A stretch of DNA of 41,191 nucleotides from contig JAUCBJ010001268.1 of assembly GCA_032718475.1 (NCBI GenBank), positions 1-41,191 of the forward strand. The letters are read 5' to 3'. Shown in pieces: positions 30,553-40,262 of this stretch. Each line of letters begins with the position of its first letter. The first letter of the stretch is position 1. Under the pieces are notes generated by a model that saw only the letters and a program-made list of their open reading frames with translations, was not told where the DNA came from and ran no database searches. A program made the translations under genes and the position numbers. This DNA comes from Nemertoderma westbladi. Its lineage: Eukaryota; Xenacoelomorpha; Nemertodermatida; Nemertodermatidae.

Positions 30553-31710
30553 ATGGGACTAAAACTGTTAACGTTAAATTGTGAAGGCTACATCAGGAAT
30601 AAAAATTATGTGGTAGAGCTACTAGACAACATACAGCCTGATATAGTATGTCTCCAAGAGCATTGGCTTGGTCCAAGACAGGCTGAGGTCTGTCTAATGC
30701 GTAATAAAGTATACTTGGCATACTCCTGTGCAGCTGTGACAGTTTCAGATGGAATGCTCACACCCAAACCCCGGGTAAGAGGAGAGGGGGGAACTGTGTT
30801 ATTGGTTAAAAATGAACTAGTACCATTCTGCGCCTCACTGACAACAAACTCTGACAGAGTGTGTGGGATAACCATTAGATCACTATATGACCAGAACTTA
30901 GCAATAATTAACACTTATATGCCAGCCAATTGTAATAGAGAAAACGATACGCATGACTATTTGCGAGAGACCAACAACCTCAATGTCCTGATCACCGAGT
31001 GTATTAATTCTAATCTAACACCCATTGTAATGGGTGATATAAATGGAACTATTCAACGTGATAACACCATACAACCTAGAGGAGCCTCGCACTACTCTGC
31101 TTTTGGCAAGATGTTTTATGACAACATAATCGAGCCTAATGAATTCATTGCTGCAGATATGACAACAAAATCGTCTGGAATGCTGTTTACGTATTCAGCC
31201 AAGTATAATGGGGTTGACCACGCGAGATCTAGCTATATAGATCATATATTTATCCCTCAACAGTGGTTTGATTATCTAATAAAATCTACAGTTGGTGAAC
31301 CTGATAATAATAATGTTTCGAAACATCTACCAGTGTATGCAGTTCTCCAACTAGTAAAGGCAGAGAACACCGTACCACTTAACTTCCATAAGAAAAAACA
31401 AGATAACATTGGATGGAACTTCAAAAAGGCCACAACTGAAAATTTGGCAACCTACAAAGAAAACATAGAAAGTAATCTTACTAAACCAACATTAACCGAA
31501 ACATCTGTTGATGGCAGAGCCAAGCATCTTATTAGAACCATATCGAATGCGGCACGTTCCTTTATTCCAATGTCGTATGTAAAATACCGGCCATACTCAA
31601 ACAACGAATCATACGAGGACCATGTACAAGCTCTAGTAAACTCAAACCGAAATAACTCCAAATGTTTTTGGCGAAAAATAAAAACAAAAAAAGCATCATG
31701 TTTTCACTGA
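30553..31710 (+). CDS. LINE ORF2 N-terminal part: AP-type endonuclease
   Basis: Starts MGLKLLTLNCEGY. Exonuclease-endonuclease-phosphatase fold with the expected order of metal and active-site residues: Asn of LNCEG, Glu of LQEHWLG, Tyr of NTYMPAN, Asp-Asn of MGDING, Asp of SYIDHIF and His of SKHLPV. The last motif is normally SDH; here the Asp is Lys, which removes the residue that orients the catalytic His. The enzyme nicks target DNA for target-primed reverse transcription. The reading stops at 31708-31710 shortly after an A7 run (31686-31692), and the RT continues in the +1 frame, so this is one ORF2 broken by a single-base shift. Confidence 0.88.
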   Translation: MGLKLLTLNCEGYIRNKNYVVELLDNIQPDIVCLQEHWLGPRQAEVCLMRNKVYLAYSCAAVTVSDGMLTPKPRVRGEGGTVLLVKNELVPFCASLTTNSDRVCGITIRSLYDQNLAIINTYMPANCNRENDTHDYLRETNNLNVLITECINSNLTPIVMGDINGTIQRDNTIQPRGASHYSAFGKMFYDNIIEPNEFIAADMTTKSSGMLFTYSAKYNGVDHARSSYIDHIFIPQQWFDYLIKSTVGEPDNNNVSKHLPVYAVLQLVKAENTVPLNFHKKKQDNIGWNFKKATTENLATYKENIESNLTKPTLTETSVDGRAKHLIRTISNAARSFIPMSYVKYRPYSNNESYEDHVQALVNSNRNNSKCFWRKIKTKKASCFH

Positions 31711-33520
31711 TAAGCAACTAATACAGGTTCATCAACGTTTGACTGATCAATTTAAATGTGATCAGTCCGATCAAGGTAGTAAAAAACAGGAGAATATTGT
31801 CATAGATCAGTCTGAAGCAGCCACGGTAAAACTTAAGGGGGAAACCGTTATAGACAAAATGATAGAGCAATCTGATGCAGATAATAGAGATGAATTAGGT
31901 ACCGCGACCGTGAAACCAAAAGAAATCTCCCAACTAATTAACAAACTTAATCGCGGCAAATCAAATGACTTCTACCAACTCAATACAGAAAGCCTAGTAT
32001 ACGGACGCTCACCAGGATTATGTAGCTACATTGCAGATCTTTTTACAGATATCCAAAACAGTGGCACCTGTCCTGAAATTTTCTCCGTTAGTACCATCTC
32101 TCCCATTCCAAAAGGACAAAGAGTCGGTACAATCCCACGAGACGTTAATTTTCGATCCATTTCCATTGCTCTAAGCATAGCAAAACTCTGGGAACTGTCT
32201 CTGCTGGAAGAACTCTCTAAACTACCAACGAATAACTTGCAACTTGGTTATAAAGCGGGTTCAGGGTCTGACATCGCACACCAGGTTGTCAACAGTATTA
32301 TTAACAAATTTACTAAGAAAAGATCGCACATGTATGCAATGTGTGTGGATTTAACATCGGCGTTTGATACGGTCTGTCACAGTAAGTTATTTGCTAAACT
32401 AAGGAGGACTGACGTCCAACCTCGAGTTATTGATGCCCTGGAATCCTTTTACAAGAACTCAACTTCCCACATCGCTGCAAATGGGCACTTCATCCACAAA
32501 CCAATACAAATACAAAGAGGTGTGCGTCAAGGTGGCATCCTATCACCCATATTATTTAACTTCTATCTAACTGAACTCATACATGACTTGGAAACAAGTG
32601 GTTTGGGTGCACATATAGGACAGCAATCATTTTGTGTCGTCAATTACGCAGATGATATTATAATTTTGTCAACCCTGAAGACTGACTTAGCAAAACTTCT
32701 AAAAACCTCATCTGATTACTTCAAGAATCACAACTTAGAGCTTAACATTGTAAAATGTCATTACCTGTCAATCGATGTTAAAGGGAATCCATCAATAGAT
32801 GACACCATCATGCTGGAGGGAAATAAATTGCGCGCAGTGAAATCATGTAAATATATGGGTATACCAATTCCAGCTGGCTGTAAATCAATCTACAACTTCA
32901 ACAATAGCAAAATCTGGAGTAATATGTCTCAAATGGAGCGGTCAGGACTCACATTAACCGATGTCCCACTGAGTATAGTATCTCGTATATGGAAAGCCAT
33001 CTGCATACCGAGTATAGCTTATGGCTCCTCAAGTCTCACCTCTGAAGGGATAAACAGTCTAGGCAAAGGTATGCGTAAGGCGATGCGCAAAGTGATACAC
33101 TTAAATAACCGTGTCTCCAATAACGTACTATATTCATTGTTCGATATTAATATAGATGCGTGTCTGCGGCTACAGCAGTTCAATTTTATATTCAGATTGT
33201 TTAACACAGGCAATCCGAAACTAAACTGGTTGTTTGGAAATATTTTGTGTGACCACTGTACGGGAAACAGAGTTGATATTTTCTCATCATATCAGATATC
33301 ATCGTTTTTGTACAACCTACCATCTTTGCTATCAATTGCAATATCTTCCTATTCCACCAAACTTTGTTCTAGAACTGTGTATAACGCTACAAAACAGTGT
33401 ATGTCAAATAGAGACGTTTTTATATCTATTTATATACAAGCGCTATTAAATAATTTTTCCTATGATGCGTGCTATCGCCTGTCGGTTATTAAGGACTATT
33501 TAAAACTATTTTACATATAA
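31685..33520 (+). CDS. LINE ORF2 C-terminal part: reverse transcriptase
   Basis: The open frame continues from the A7 run; it has no ATG near its start. RT blocks: VNFRSISIALSIAKLWE, motif A AMCVDLTSAFDTV, motif B GVRQGGILSPILFNFYL and motif C NYADDIIIL (YADD at 32645-32656), followed by a CR1/L2-like thumb. There is no RNase H and no restriction-like endonuclease. A short CDHC string near 33250 is the only trace of a C-terminal zinc motif. The full RT makes it likely that this copy was active until recently apart from the frame breaks. Confidence 0.92.
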   Translation, partial: QKKHHVFTDKQLIQVHQRLTDQFKCDQSDQGSKKQENIVIDQSEAATVKLKGETVIDKMIEQSDADNRDELGTATVKPKEISQLINKLNRGKSNDFYQLNTESLVYGRSPGLCSYIADLFTDIQNSGTCPEIFSVSTISPIPKGQRVGTIPRDVNFRSISIALSIAKLWELSLLEELSKLPTNNLQLGYKAGSGSDIAHQVVNSIINKFTKKRSHMYAMCVDLTSAFDTVCHSKLFAKLRRTDVQPRVIDALESFYKNSTSHIAANGHFIHKPIQIQRGVRQGGILSPILFNFYLTELIHDLETSGLGAHIGQQSFCVVNYADDIIILSTLKTDLAKLLKTSSDYFKNHNLELNIVKCHYLSIDVKGNPSIDDTIMLEGNKLRAVKSCKYMGIPIPAGCKSIYNFNNSKIWSNMSQMERSGLTLTDVPLSIVSRIWKAICIPSIAYGSSSLTSEGINSLGKGMRKAMRKVIHLNNRVSNNVLYSLFDINIDACLRLQQFNFIFRLFNTGNPKLNWLFGNILCDHCTGNRVDIFSSYQISSFLYNLPSLLSIAISSYSTKLCSRTVYNATKQCMSNRDVFISIYIQALLNNFSYDACYRLSVIKDYLKLFYI

Positions 33521-34062
33521 TATAATATAACTTTATTATAACGTGAGTTAAAATATTTTTAATACCCAGATTTTAAGGTTATATTATCGGTTATTAAGGA
33601 CTATTTAGAATACTATTTTACATATAATAATAACTAATTACTTACTCCTACAAAATATTTTTAATACACATTATTTTACGGAGATATAATATATTTTTAA
33701 TACATAATTATCTTTTTACTAAGGGGCAACTCTTAACCCCAAATTTATGCTAAATAAAAGATAAAGTTATTGATGAACTGTGTATAAGTCTACATTATAT
33801 AGATATAAATCTACTATTTTACATATAATAATAACTAATTACTTACTCCTACAAAATATTTTTAATACACATTATTTTACGGAGATATAATATATTTTTA
33901 ATACATAATTATCTTTTTACTAAGGGGCAGCTCTTAACCCCAAATTTATGCTAAATAAATGATAAAGTTATTGATGGTTGTTATTCTGTATATTGTTATA
34001 GTTAATGTGAGTTAATTATTCAAACATTGATTAAATATAGCGCCGGAGCCATCCCGGATTTT

Positions 34063-34098
<36 letters not shown>
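33521..34098 (+). other. LINE 3' UTR with 165-bp direct duplication and A35 tail
   Basis: AT-rich. 33611-33775 recurs almost unchanged at 33812-33976, starting TACTATTTTACATATAATAA and ending TTATTGATG; only a few single-base changes separate them. The region ends ATCCCGGATTTTC followed by 35 A (34064-34098), the presumed tail of the retrotransposed RNA, directly before hexamer repeats. Confidence 0.85.
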
Positions 34099-34099
<1 letters not shown>

Positions 34100-34862
34100 A
34101 CGTAGACGTACACGTAGACGTACATGTAGACGTACACGTAGACGTACACGTAGACGTACATGTAGACGTACACGTAGACGTACACGTAGACGTACACGTA
34201 GACGTACACGTAGACGTACACGTAGACGTACACGTAGACGTACACGTAGATGTACACGTAGACGTAGACGTAGACGTACACGTAGACGTACACGTAGACG
34301 TACACGTAGACGTACACGTAGACGTACACGTAGACGTACACGTAGACGTACACGTAGACGTACACGTAGACGTACACGTAGACGTACACGTAGACGTACA
34401 CGTAGACGTACACGTAGACGTACACGTAGACGTAGACGTACACGTAGACGTACACGTAGACGTAGACGTACATGTAGACGTACACGTAGACGTACACGTA
34501 GACGTACACGTAGACGTACACGTAGACGTACACGTAGACGTAGACGTACACGTAGACGTACACGTAGACGTACACGTAGACGTACACGTAGACGTACACG
34601 TAGACGTACACGTAGACGTAGACGTACACGTAGACGTACACGTAGACGTAGACGTAGACGTACACGTAGACGTACACGTAGACGTAGACGTACACGTAGA
34701 CGTACACGTAGACGTACACGTAGACGTACACGTACACGTACACGTACCGTACACGTACACTTACACGTACACGTACACGTACATGTAGACGTAGACGTAC
34801 ACGTACACGTACACGTACACGTAGACGTACACGCACACGTACACGTACACGTACACGTACAC
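34099..34862. repeat. (ACGTAC)n array, right block, mostly period 12
   Basis: Mostly the 12-mer ACGTACACGTAG, with occasional extra ACGTAG units and ACATGT variants; the last 130 bp return to ACGTAC. The left neighbour of the LINE (25711-25905) is the same 12-mer type, which supports one original block split by the LINE. Open frames on both strands are artefacts. Confidence 0.96.
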
Positions 34863-34897
34863 TTGAATGTCCAACGAAAAAAAGCAACGAAAAAAAG

Positions 34898-35218
34898 CAA
34901 CGATATATATAATTATGGAAAGCGGGCTTTTTCTGTGTCTGCCCAGTTGGTATGGAATGCACTGCCAAACGAAGTTCCATCAGCACCGTGTCTCTAGCAT
35001 CGTTTAAGACCAAAAATTAAAGACCCACTATTTTAAATATGAATACGAACTCTAACGTTTTTATAAATTTTTATTAGTATCAACCTTTTCTTTTTATTGT
35101 GTATATAGATCATAAACTGTATTCCGTTTTATATGTACGTTTGATTGTCAGGCCTTTTATTTATTGAGTGGTGGGCGCCTAGAACAAGGCGTGATAGAAA
35201 TATATTATTATCATTATG
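34898..35218 (+). pseudogene. CR1/L2-group LINE remnant: ORF2 C-terminus and 3' end
   Basis: The plus frame from 34903 reads YNYGKRAFSVSAQLVWNALP then NEVPSAP, the usual C-terminal signature of CR1/L2 ORF2 (GxRAFSVAAPxLWNSLP). A stop codon then interrupts it; FKTK follows. The 3' part has GTGGGCGCCTAGAACAAGG and ends in ATTATTATCATTATG, like L2-type 3' ends. Same orientation as the RT piece at 13008-13144; about 110 codons between the two are missing. Confidence 0.7.
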
Positions 35219-35330
35219 TTAACACTGAAGGCAACCCGAGGGCTCACCTCTTCGGCGGGGGAGGTGTGAGGGCCCCACATTAACCCCGAAGGGTAAATTA
35301 ATGCTACGAGACTATCCAAACCTTTCCTAT
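35219..35330. other. Single-copy relative of the 47-bp minisatellite unit
   Basis: TAACACTGAAGGCAACCCGA followed by GGGCTC closely matches the terminal units of the array that ends at 13013. The following CTCACCTC...GAGGTGTGAG can form a hairpin. This may be the unamplified parent sequence of the minisatellite. Confidence 0.5.
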
Positions 35331-35338
35331 ACCGGTAC

Positions 35339-36156
35339 CAGGCGCGGATCCAGAGGGGGGGGGGGGGGGCTGAGGGGGCTCTAGCCCCTCCCATGAGTCA
35401 TGACCAGACCAGACCATGAAGTATACGAGGATCCGCTTTGACTTATAATAATGTAATTATACCCACGTTTAGTAATAATTAGGAAAACACACACTGGTTA
35501 TATTAAAGGGAGCTTGCAAATGCCCAACTTCTTTATTTGTCGGTACCAACATACAACCGGTCTTAATTTTTTTTCGCTAAAATTTTTGAAAAAAATGATG
35601 TTTTAGCTAAAAACAAAGTATTGTTTTTAGATGTGTATACTGTATATTTGACCTATATTACATAAATAAACATTGTGGTGTTGTAGCCCTTCAAATCTAA
35701 GCCATCAAGCTTGCTCTTAGTACTAGCTTCCCAAATTATTTGCCCATTTAGTGATTAACCATTGATCGAAATCCACCATGTTAGCGTGATAAGGCTACCT
35801 CAATAAGGCTACAATGTCTGCGTTTCATAAACATAGATTGCCAAAGCCAACCCTGTATGGAGATCACGAGTAGAGCCGGAATATTGTCAGGTGTATAATA
35901 TCAAATATATAGTCAAATGAGGTTGATAATAGATATCAGGAAATAGCCTTCAGATTTGGAATCTCCATTACATTCGCCACACCACCGGCAACAGGAGGAG
36001 ATCATAAAAAAATAAGGATCCTAAATAGGGAGCGCTAACAACCCCTCCACCCTTAACTAAAACAATCCACCACCACGGAGGGCCTTAGTTGTGTCCTCGG
36101 CCTCTGATTATGGTCCACCTCAGCCCCTCCCTAGCAAATTCCTGGATCCTCCCCTG
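35339..36156. mobile_element. Non-autonomous hAT-type DNA transposon (818 bp)
   Basis: The left end CAGGCGCGGATCCAG and the inverted right end CAGGGGAGGATCCAG agree at 13 of 15 positions, and both continue into GGGGCTGAGG. It is flanked by a perfect 8-bp duplication accggtac (35331-35338 and 36157-36164), the size expected of hAT transposases. There is no transposase frame inside, so it must be mobilised in trans. The interior is AT-rich with no recognised content. A G13-type run at about 35357-35369 has uncertain length. Confidence 0.85.
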
Positions 36157-36164
36157 ACCGGTAC

Positions 36165-36295
36165 TACCTCAGCAGAAGCCTGGTCCCCAGCTGGGTTGGC
36201 GCATCAGTTACGAGATTTATAACTGGCTTGACACGGGATCGAATCCGGAACCTCCCAGCCAGAAAGCGAAGGTCCACTATGAATTAATAGTCAGT
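36165..36295 (-). repeat. Degenerate tRNA-like SINE remnant
   Basis: On the minus strand GGATTCGATCCCG is a good tRNA T-arm/B box (about 36231-36243). It is preceded by an anticodon-arm-like CTTCGCTTTCTGGCTGGGAG and a poor A-box-like TTCATAGTGGACC. The sequence after the B box (AAGCCAGTTATAAATCTCG...) is not tRNA, so a SINE body is likely. The A box is too weak for a functional tRNA gene. Confidence 0.4.
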
Positions 36296-37420
36296 TAATT
36301 TTAAAAATAAAATTATTGATATTATTGAGCGACAATATTGATTTCTTTCACAATTTCTTTGTATATTTAAGTGAGAGAAAGTGAAATTTCAGATAAAATG
36401 AATTAATTATGTGGCACAATAATATGAATAAATAAATTAAATAAGAATTTGATAATACCAGATCTTCATAAAATAATGTCAAGCACCAATGTCAAGCTAA
36501 CCACTATATAGATACAATAATTAATACAGCTCATCACGTACAAATAGCCTATTAATAGTAATGGTATCATTGAAACATTACACAAACTCTAATTAGAATA
36601 TTAATTTATCTATTTTTAGTTAACAAAAATTATATACAGACATTAAAAAGTTTACAAATATATTGTTGCTACAATATGGTAGGTTAGGGGATGACCAAGT
36701 ACCGTTTACACACGTACTATGTATTTGGGACGCACCACGTAGTGAGTGAAGACTTTAGCATATGGATATAATACATATATTATTTCTGAATGTCAGTCGG
36801 TCAGAGTAGTTTTCAATTAATAGGATACTTTGTTTCCTTACTGTTTGCGTACAAAGAGTTAATAAAGTACACTAGGTAGGTCCTTTAATGTTTAAGAGTA
36901 AATATTTAAGTATGTAAGTATGTTAGAGTATTCGTATAAATATAACTACAGTATTAAGTATTTTATTTACCGAACAATATGTAGTTTTTTTATGTCGTGT
37001 TTTTGCTATAAATGTACGTTGCTAACTTGAAGTGTTTTGACTGGAGTATGACTTGATAACGATACATCTTGACAACGCACGTGTATAATATTTAGTAGAT
37101 TAGTGCATTCGTGATACCGGTGATACCAACGACTAACAATGACAATCACAGGTATTTAACGATGTGCAGATATAAACAGACTGAGGGCCGAAGGTTCGTG
37201 TTCTATATACCCAAACGATAGGAATACATGATGGGCTTTTACATCTGATTTACTCGTCTACTGGAATACAGGGAACCACAGTTGTTCACATTGTGTTTCA
37301 TTTCAGCCTATATGTTTGTTTAGTACTGGTACCAGGTCTGTAAGCCTACCTACGAATGAATAATCATACATTAATAAATATTTACAACTATCAGTTTCTG
37401 ATAACAGTAACTGGTATTTA
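36296..37420. other. AT-rich non-coding stretch
   Basis: About 1.1 kb with no open frame of note, no RNA gene and no tandem repeat that I can recognise. Confidence 0.5.
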
Positions 37421-37590
37421 CAGTATAGTACATCCTACAGTACAGTACATCCTACAGTACAGTACATCATACAGTACAGTACATCCCACAGTACAGTACA
37501 TCCTACAGTACAGTACATCCTACAGTACAGTACATCCTACAGTACAGTACATCCTACAGTACAGTACATCCTACAGTACATCATTTTATA
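37421..37590. repeat. 17-bp minisatellite (CCTACAGTACAGTACAT), about 9 copies
   Basis: Near-perfect 17-bp units with single variants (CATACAG, CCCACAG). The plus-strand frame 37356-37616 that crosses it repeats every 51 nt and is not a gene. Confidence 0.93.
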
Positions 37591-37860
37591 GTGATAGTAT
37601 ATCAGCGGTACATTAAGTCTATTTTAACGATAAACTAATTAAATATTATATTATTATGTCTACATGTTAGCGAAATACTGTACGTAATTTTATTATTAAA
37701 TCATAACTTTCAAGAAGGTAAAACGTACCGACACCTAGTAAGGTTCTAGATTACCTAGGAGGCTCCAGGTACAACCCGGCATCAGGTATCAGGTAATACA
37801 GTAGTACTACTAAGTACCTACGCACCAGATACTACCGTAGGATACGAAGGTCTAAATGGG
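37591..37860. other. Unassigned sequence with GTACC/GGTAC-rich stretch
   Basis: No gene. The 37775-37850 part (CATCAGGTATCAGGT, TACTACCGTAGGAT) contains pieces related in reverse complement to the 33-bp unit of the array starting at 38209. Confidence 0.4.
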
Positions 37861-37863
37861 ATG

Positions 37864-38190
37864 ACTGATTGATTGATTGATTTAATTACCGAAACATAAA
37901 TTTAAAAGTACAACGGATAAAAATAGTTACAGGTTAAAAGCACATAAAAGTTTAACATTTAAGACAATGAATGGGATAGCATCTTGAGGCAAAGCCTCGT
38001 TTTCAAGAAAGTCCCTTCTTGAATGGCGATGAAGATCCCAATAGGTAGAATTTGCAATGCTAAATTATTAATTGAAAAGAACAGGGAAAGGAGCCGGTTA
38101 CAGTGGCACGTTATTCAACCAAAACAATAAACGAGAGTCAATAACACAGGTTACAGGACGATATTTACTGGACGATAATTAGGAAGTAAA
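37864..38190 (-). repeat. Possible LINE/SINE 3' end with (AATC)n tail, minus strand
   Basis: On the minus strand the sequence ends in AATCAATCAATCAATCA, a tail type common in CR1/RTE-like elements. It is preceded by AT-rich sequence and a hairpin (GAGGCAAAGCCTC, 37986-37998). No coding part is visible, so the class is a guess. Confidence 0.35.
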
Positions 38191-38208
38191 GCTAAACTGT
38201 TGCCATTA

Positions 38209-40262
38209 GGTAGTACCAGTTGCCTAGGCGGTTAATACTACGGTAGTACCTGATGCCTAGGCGGTTAATACTACGGTAGTACCTGATGCCTAGGCGGTTA
38301 TTACTACGGTAGTACCTGATGCCTAGGCGGTTAATACTACGGTAGTACCTGATGCCTAGGCGGTTAATACTACGGTAGTACCTGATGCCTAGGCGGTTTA
38401 TACTACGGTAGTACCTGATGCCTAGGCGGTTAATACTACGGTAGTACCTGATGCCTAGGCGGTTATTACTACGGTAGTACCTGATGCCTAGGCAGTTATT
38501 ACTACGGCAGTACCTGATGCCTAGGCGGTTAATACTACGGTAGTACCTGATGCCTAGGCGGTTAATACTACAGTAGTACCTGATGCCTAGGCGGTTAATA
38601 CTACGGTTGTACCTGATACATGGGTGGTTAATACTACGGTAGTACCTGAAGCCTAGGCGGTTAATACTACGGTAGTACCTGATGCCTAGGCGGTTAATAC
38701 TACGGTAGTACCTGATGCCTAGGCGGTTTATACTACGGTAGTACCTGATGCCTAGGCGTTTAATACTACGGTAGTACCTGAAGCCTATGCGGTTAATACT
38801 ACGGTAGTACCTGATGCCTAAGCGGTTAATACTACGGTAGTACCTGATGCCTAGGCGGTTAATACTACGGTAGTACCTGATGCCTAGGCGGTTTATACTA
38901 CGGTAGTACCTGATGCCTAGGCGGTTAATACTACGGTAGTACCTGATGCCTAGGCGGTTAATACTACGGTAGTACCTGATGCCTAGGCGGGTAATACTAC
39001 GGTAGTACCTGATGCCTAGGCGGTTAATACTACGGTAGTACCTGATGCCTAGGCGGGTAATACTACGGTAGTACATGGTGCCTAGGCTGTTAATACTACG
39101 GTAGTACCTGATGCCTAGGCGGTTATTACTACGGTAGTACCTGATGCCTAGGCGGTTAATACTACGGTAGTACCTGATGCCTAGGCGGTTTATACTACGG
39201 TAGTACCTGATGCCTAGGCGGTCAATACTACGGTAGTACCTGATCCCTATGCGGTTAATACTACGGTAGTACCTGATGCCTAGGTGGTTAATACTACGGT
39301 AGTACCTGATGCCTAGGCGGTTAATACTACGGTAGTACCTGATGCCTAGGCGGTTTATACTACGGTAGTACCTGATGCCTAGGCGGTTAATACTACGGTA
39401 GTACCTGATGCCTAGGCGGTTATTACTACGGTAGTACCTGATGCCTAGGCAGTTATTACTACGGTAGTACCTGATGCCTAGGCGGTTAATACTACGGTAG
39501 TACCTGATGCCTAGGCGGTTAATATTACAGTAGTACCTGATGCCTAGGCGGTTAATACTACGGTAGTACCTGATACATGGGTGGTTAATACTACGGTAGT
39601 ACCTGATGCCTAGGCGGTTAATACTACGGTAGTACCTGATGCCTAGGCGGTTAATACTACGGTAGTACCTGATGCCTAGGCGGTTTATACTACGGTAGTA
39701 CCTGATGCCTAGGCGTTTAATACTACGGTAGTACCTGATGCCTATGCGGTTAATACTACGGTAGTACCTGATGCCTAAGCGGTTAATACTACGGTAGTAC
39801 CTGATGCCTAGGCGGTTAATACTACGGTAGTACCAGTTGCCTAGGCGGTTAATACTACGGTAGTACCTGATGCCTAGGCGGTTAATACTACGGTAGTACC
39901 AGTTGCCTAGGCGGTTAATACTACGGTAGTACCTGATGCCTAGGCGGTTAATACTACGGTAGTACCTGATGCCTAGGCGGTTTATACTACGGTAGTACCT
40001 GATGCCTAGGCGGTTAATACTACGGTAGTACCTGATGCCTAGGCGGTTAATACTACGGTAGTACCAGTTGCCTAGGCGGTTAATACTACGGTAGTACCTG
40101 ATGCCTAGGCGGTTAATACTACGGTAGTACCTGATGCCTAGGCGGTTTATACTACGGTAGTACCTGATGCCTAGGCGGTTTATACTACGGTAGTACCTGA
40201 TGCCTAGGCGGTTTATACTACGGTAGTACCTGATGCCTAGGCATGTTGTACTACGTTAGTAC
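38209..40262. repeat. 33-bp minisatellite, about 62 copies, with 957-bp higher-order repeat
   Basis: The unit contains CTACGGTAGTACCTGATGCC then TAGGCGGTTAATA. Three rare variants recur exactly 957 bp (29 units) apart: GGCAGTT at 38491 and 39448, ACATGGGTGG at 38618 and 39575, GCCTAAGCGG at 38816 and 39773. A 29-unit block has therefore been duplicated. The minus-strand open frame (RSINRLGIRYY repeats) follows from the 33-bp period. Confidence 0.96.

Larger units (their letters stand above)
25919..34098 (+). mobile_element. CR1-group-like LINE with Ulp1 protease and AP endonuclease, 8.2 kb
   Basis: Plus-strand non-LTR element bounded on both sides by the same hexamer array, with a 35-A tail at 34064-34098. 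Contents: a Cys-rich motif plus 30-bp coding repeats (25965-27563), a Ulp1/C48 protease (27623-29173), an RRM-like ORF1 domain (29163-30485), an AP endonuclease (30553-31710), a reverse transcriptase (31685-33520) and a 540-bp 3' UTR with a 165-bp duplication. Two frame changes, at A9 (29162) and A7 (31686), separate otherwise continuous coding regions. Target duplications cannot be told apart from the array. The 5' end is placed where the hexamers stop and is uncertain by some bases. Confidence 0.85.

Noticed and set aside
34012-35013. Open frames of Tyr-Val, Asp-Val-His-Val and Cys-Thr-Ser-Thr across the right hexamer block
   Set aside because: Same artefact; they also run through the LINE poly-A tail.
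37356-37616. ORF with VHPTVQYILQYSTS repeats
   Set aside because: A 17-bp unit repeats every 51 nt; this is a minisatellite by-product.
38192-39076. Minus-strand ORF of RSINRLGIRYY repeats as a gene
   Set aside because: The frame follows from the 33-bp period of the minisatellite and has no flanking non-repeat coding sequence.
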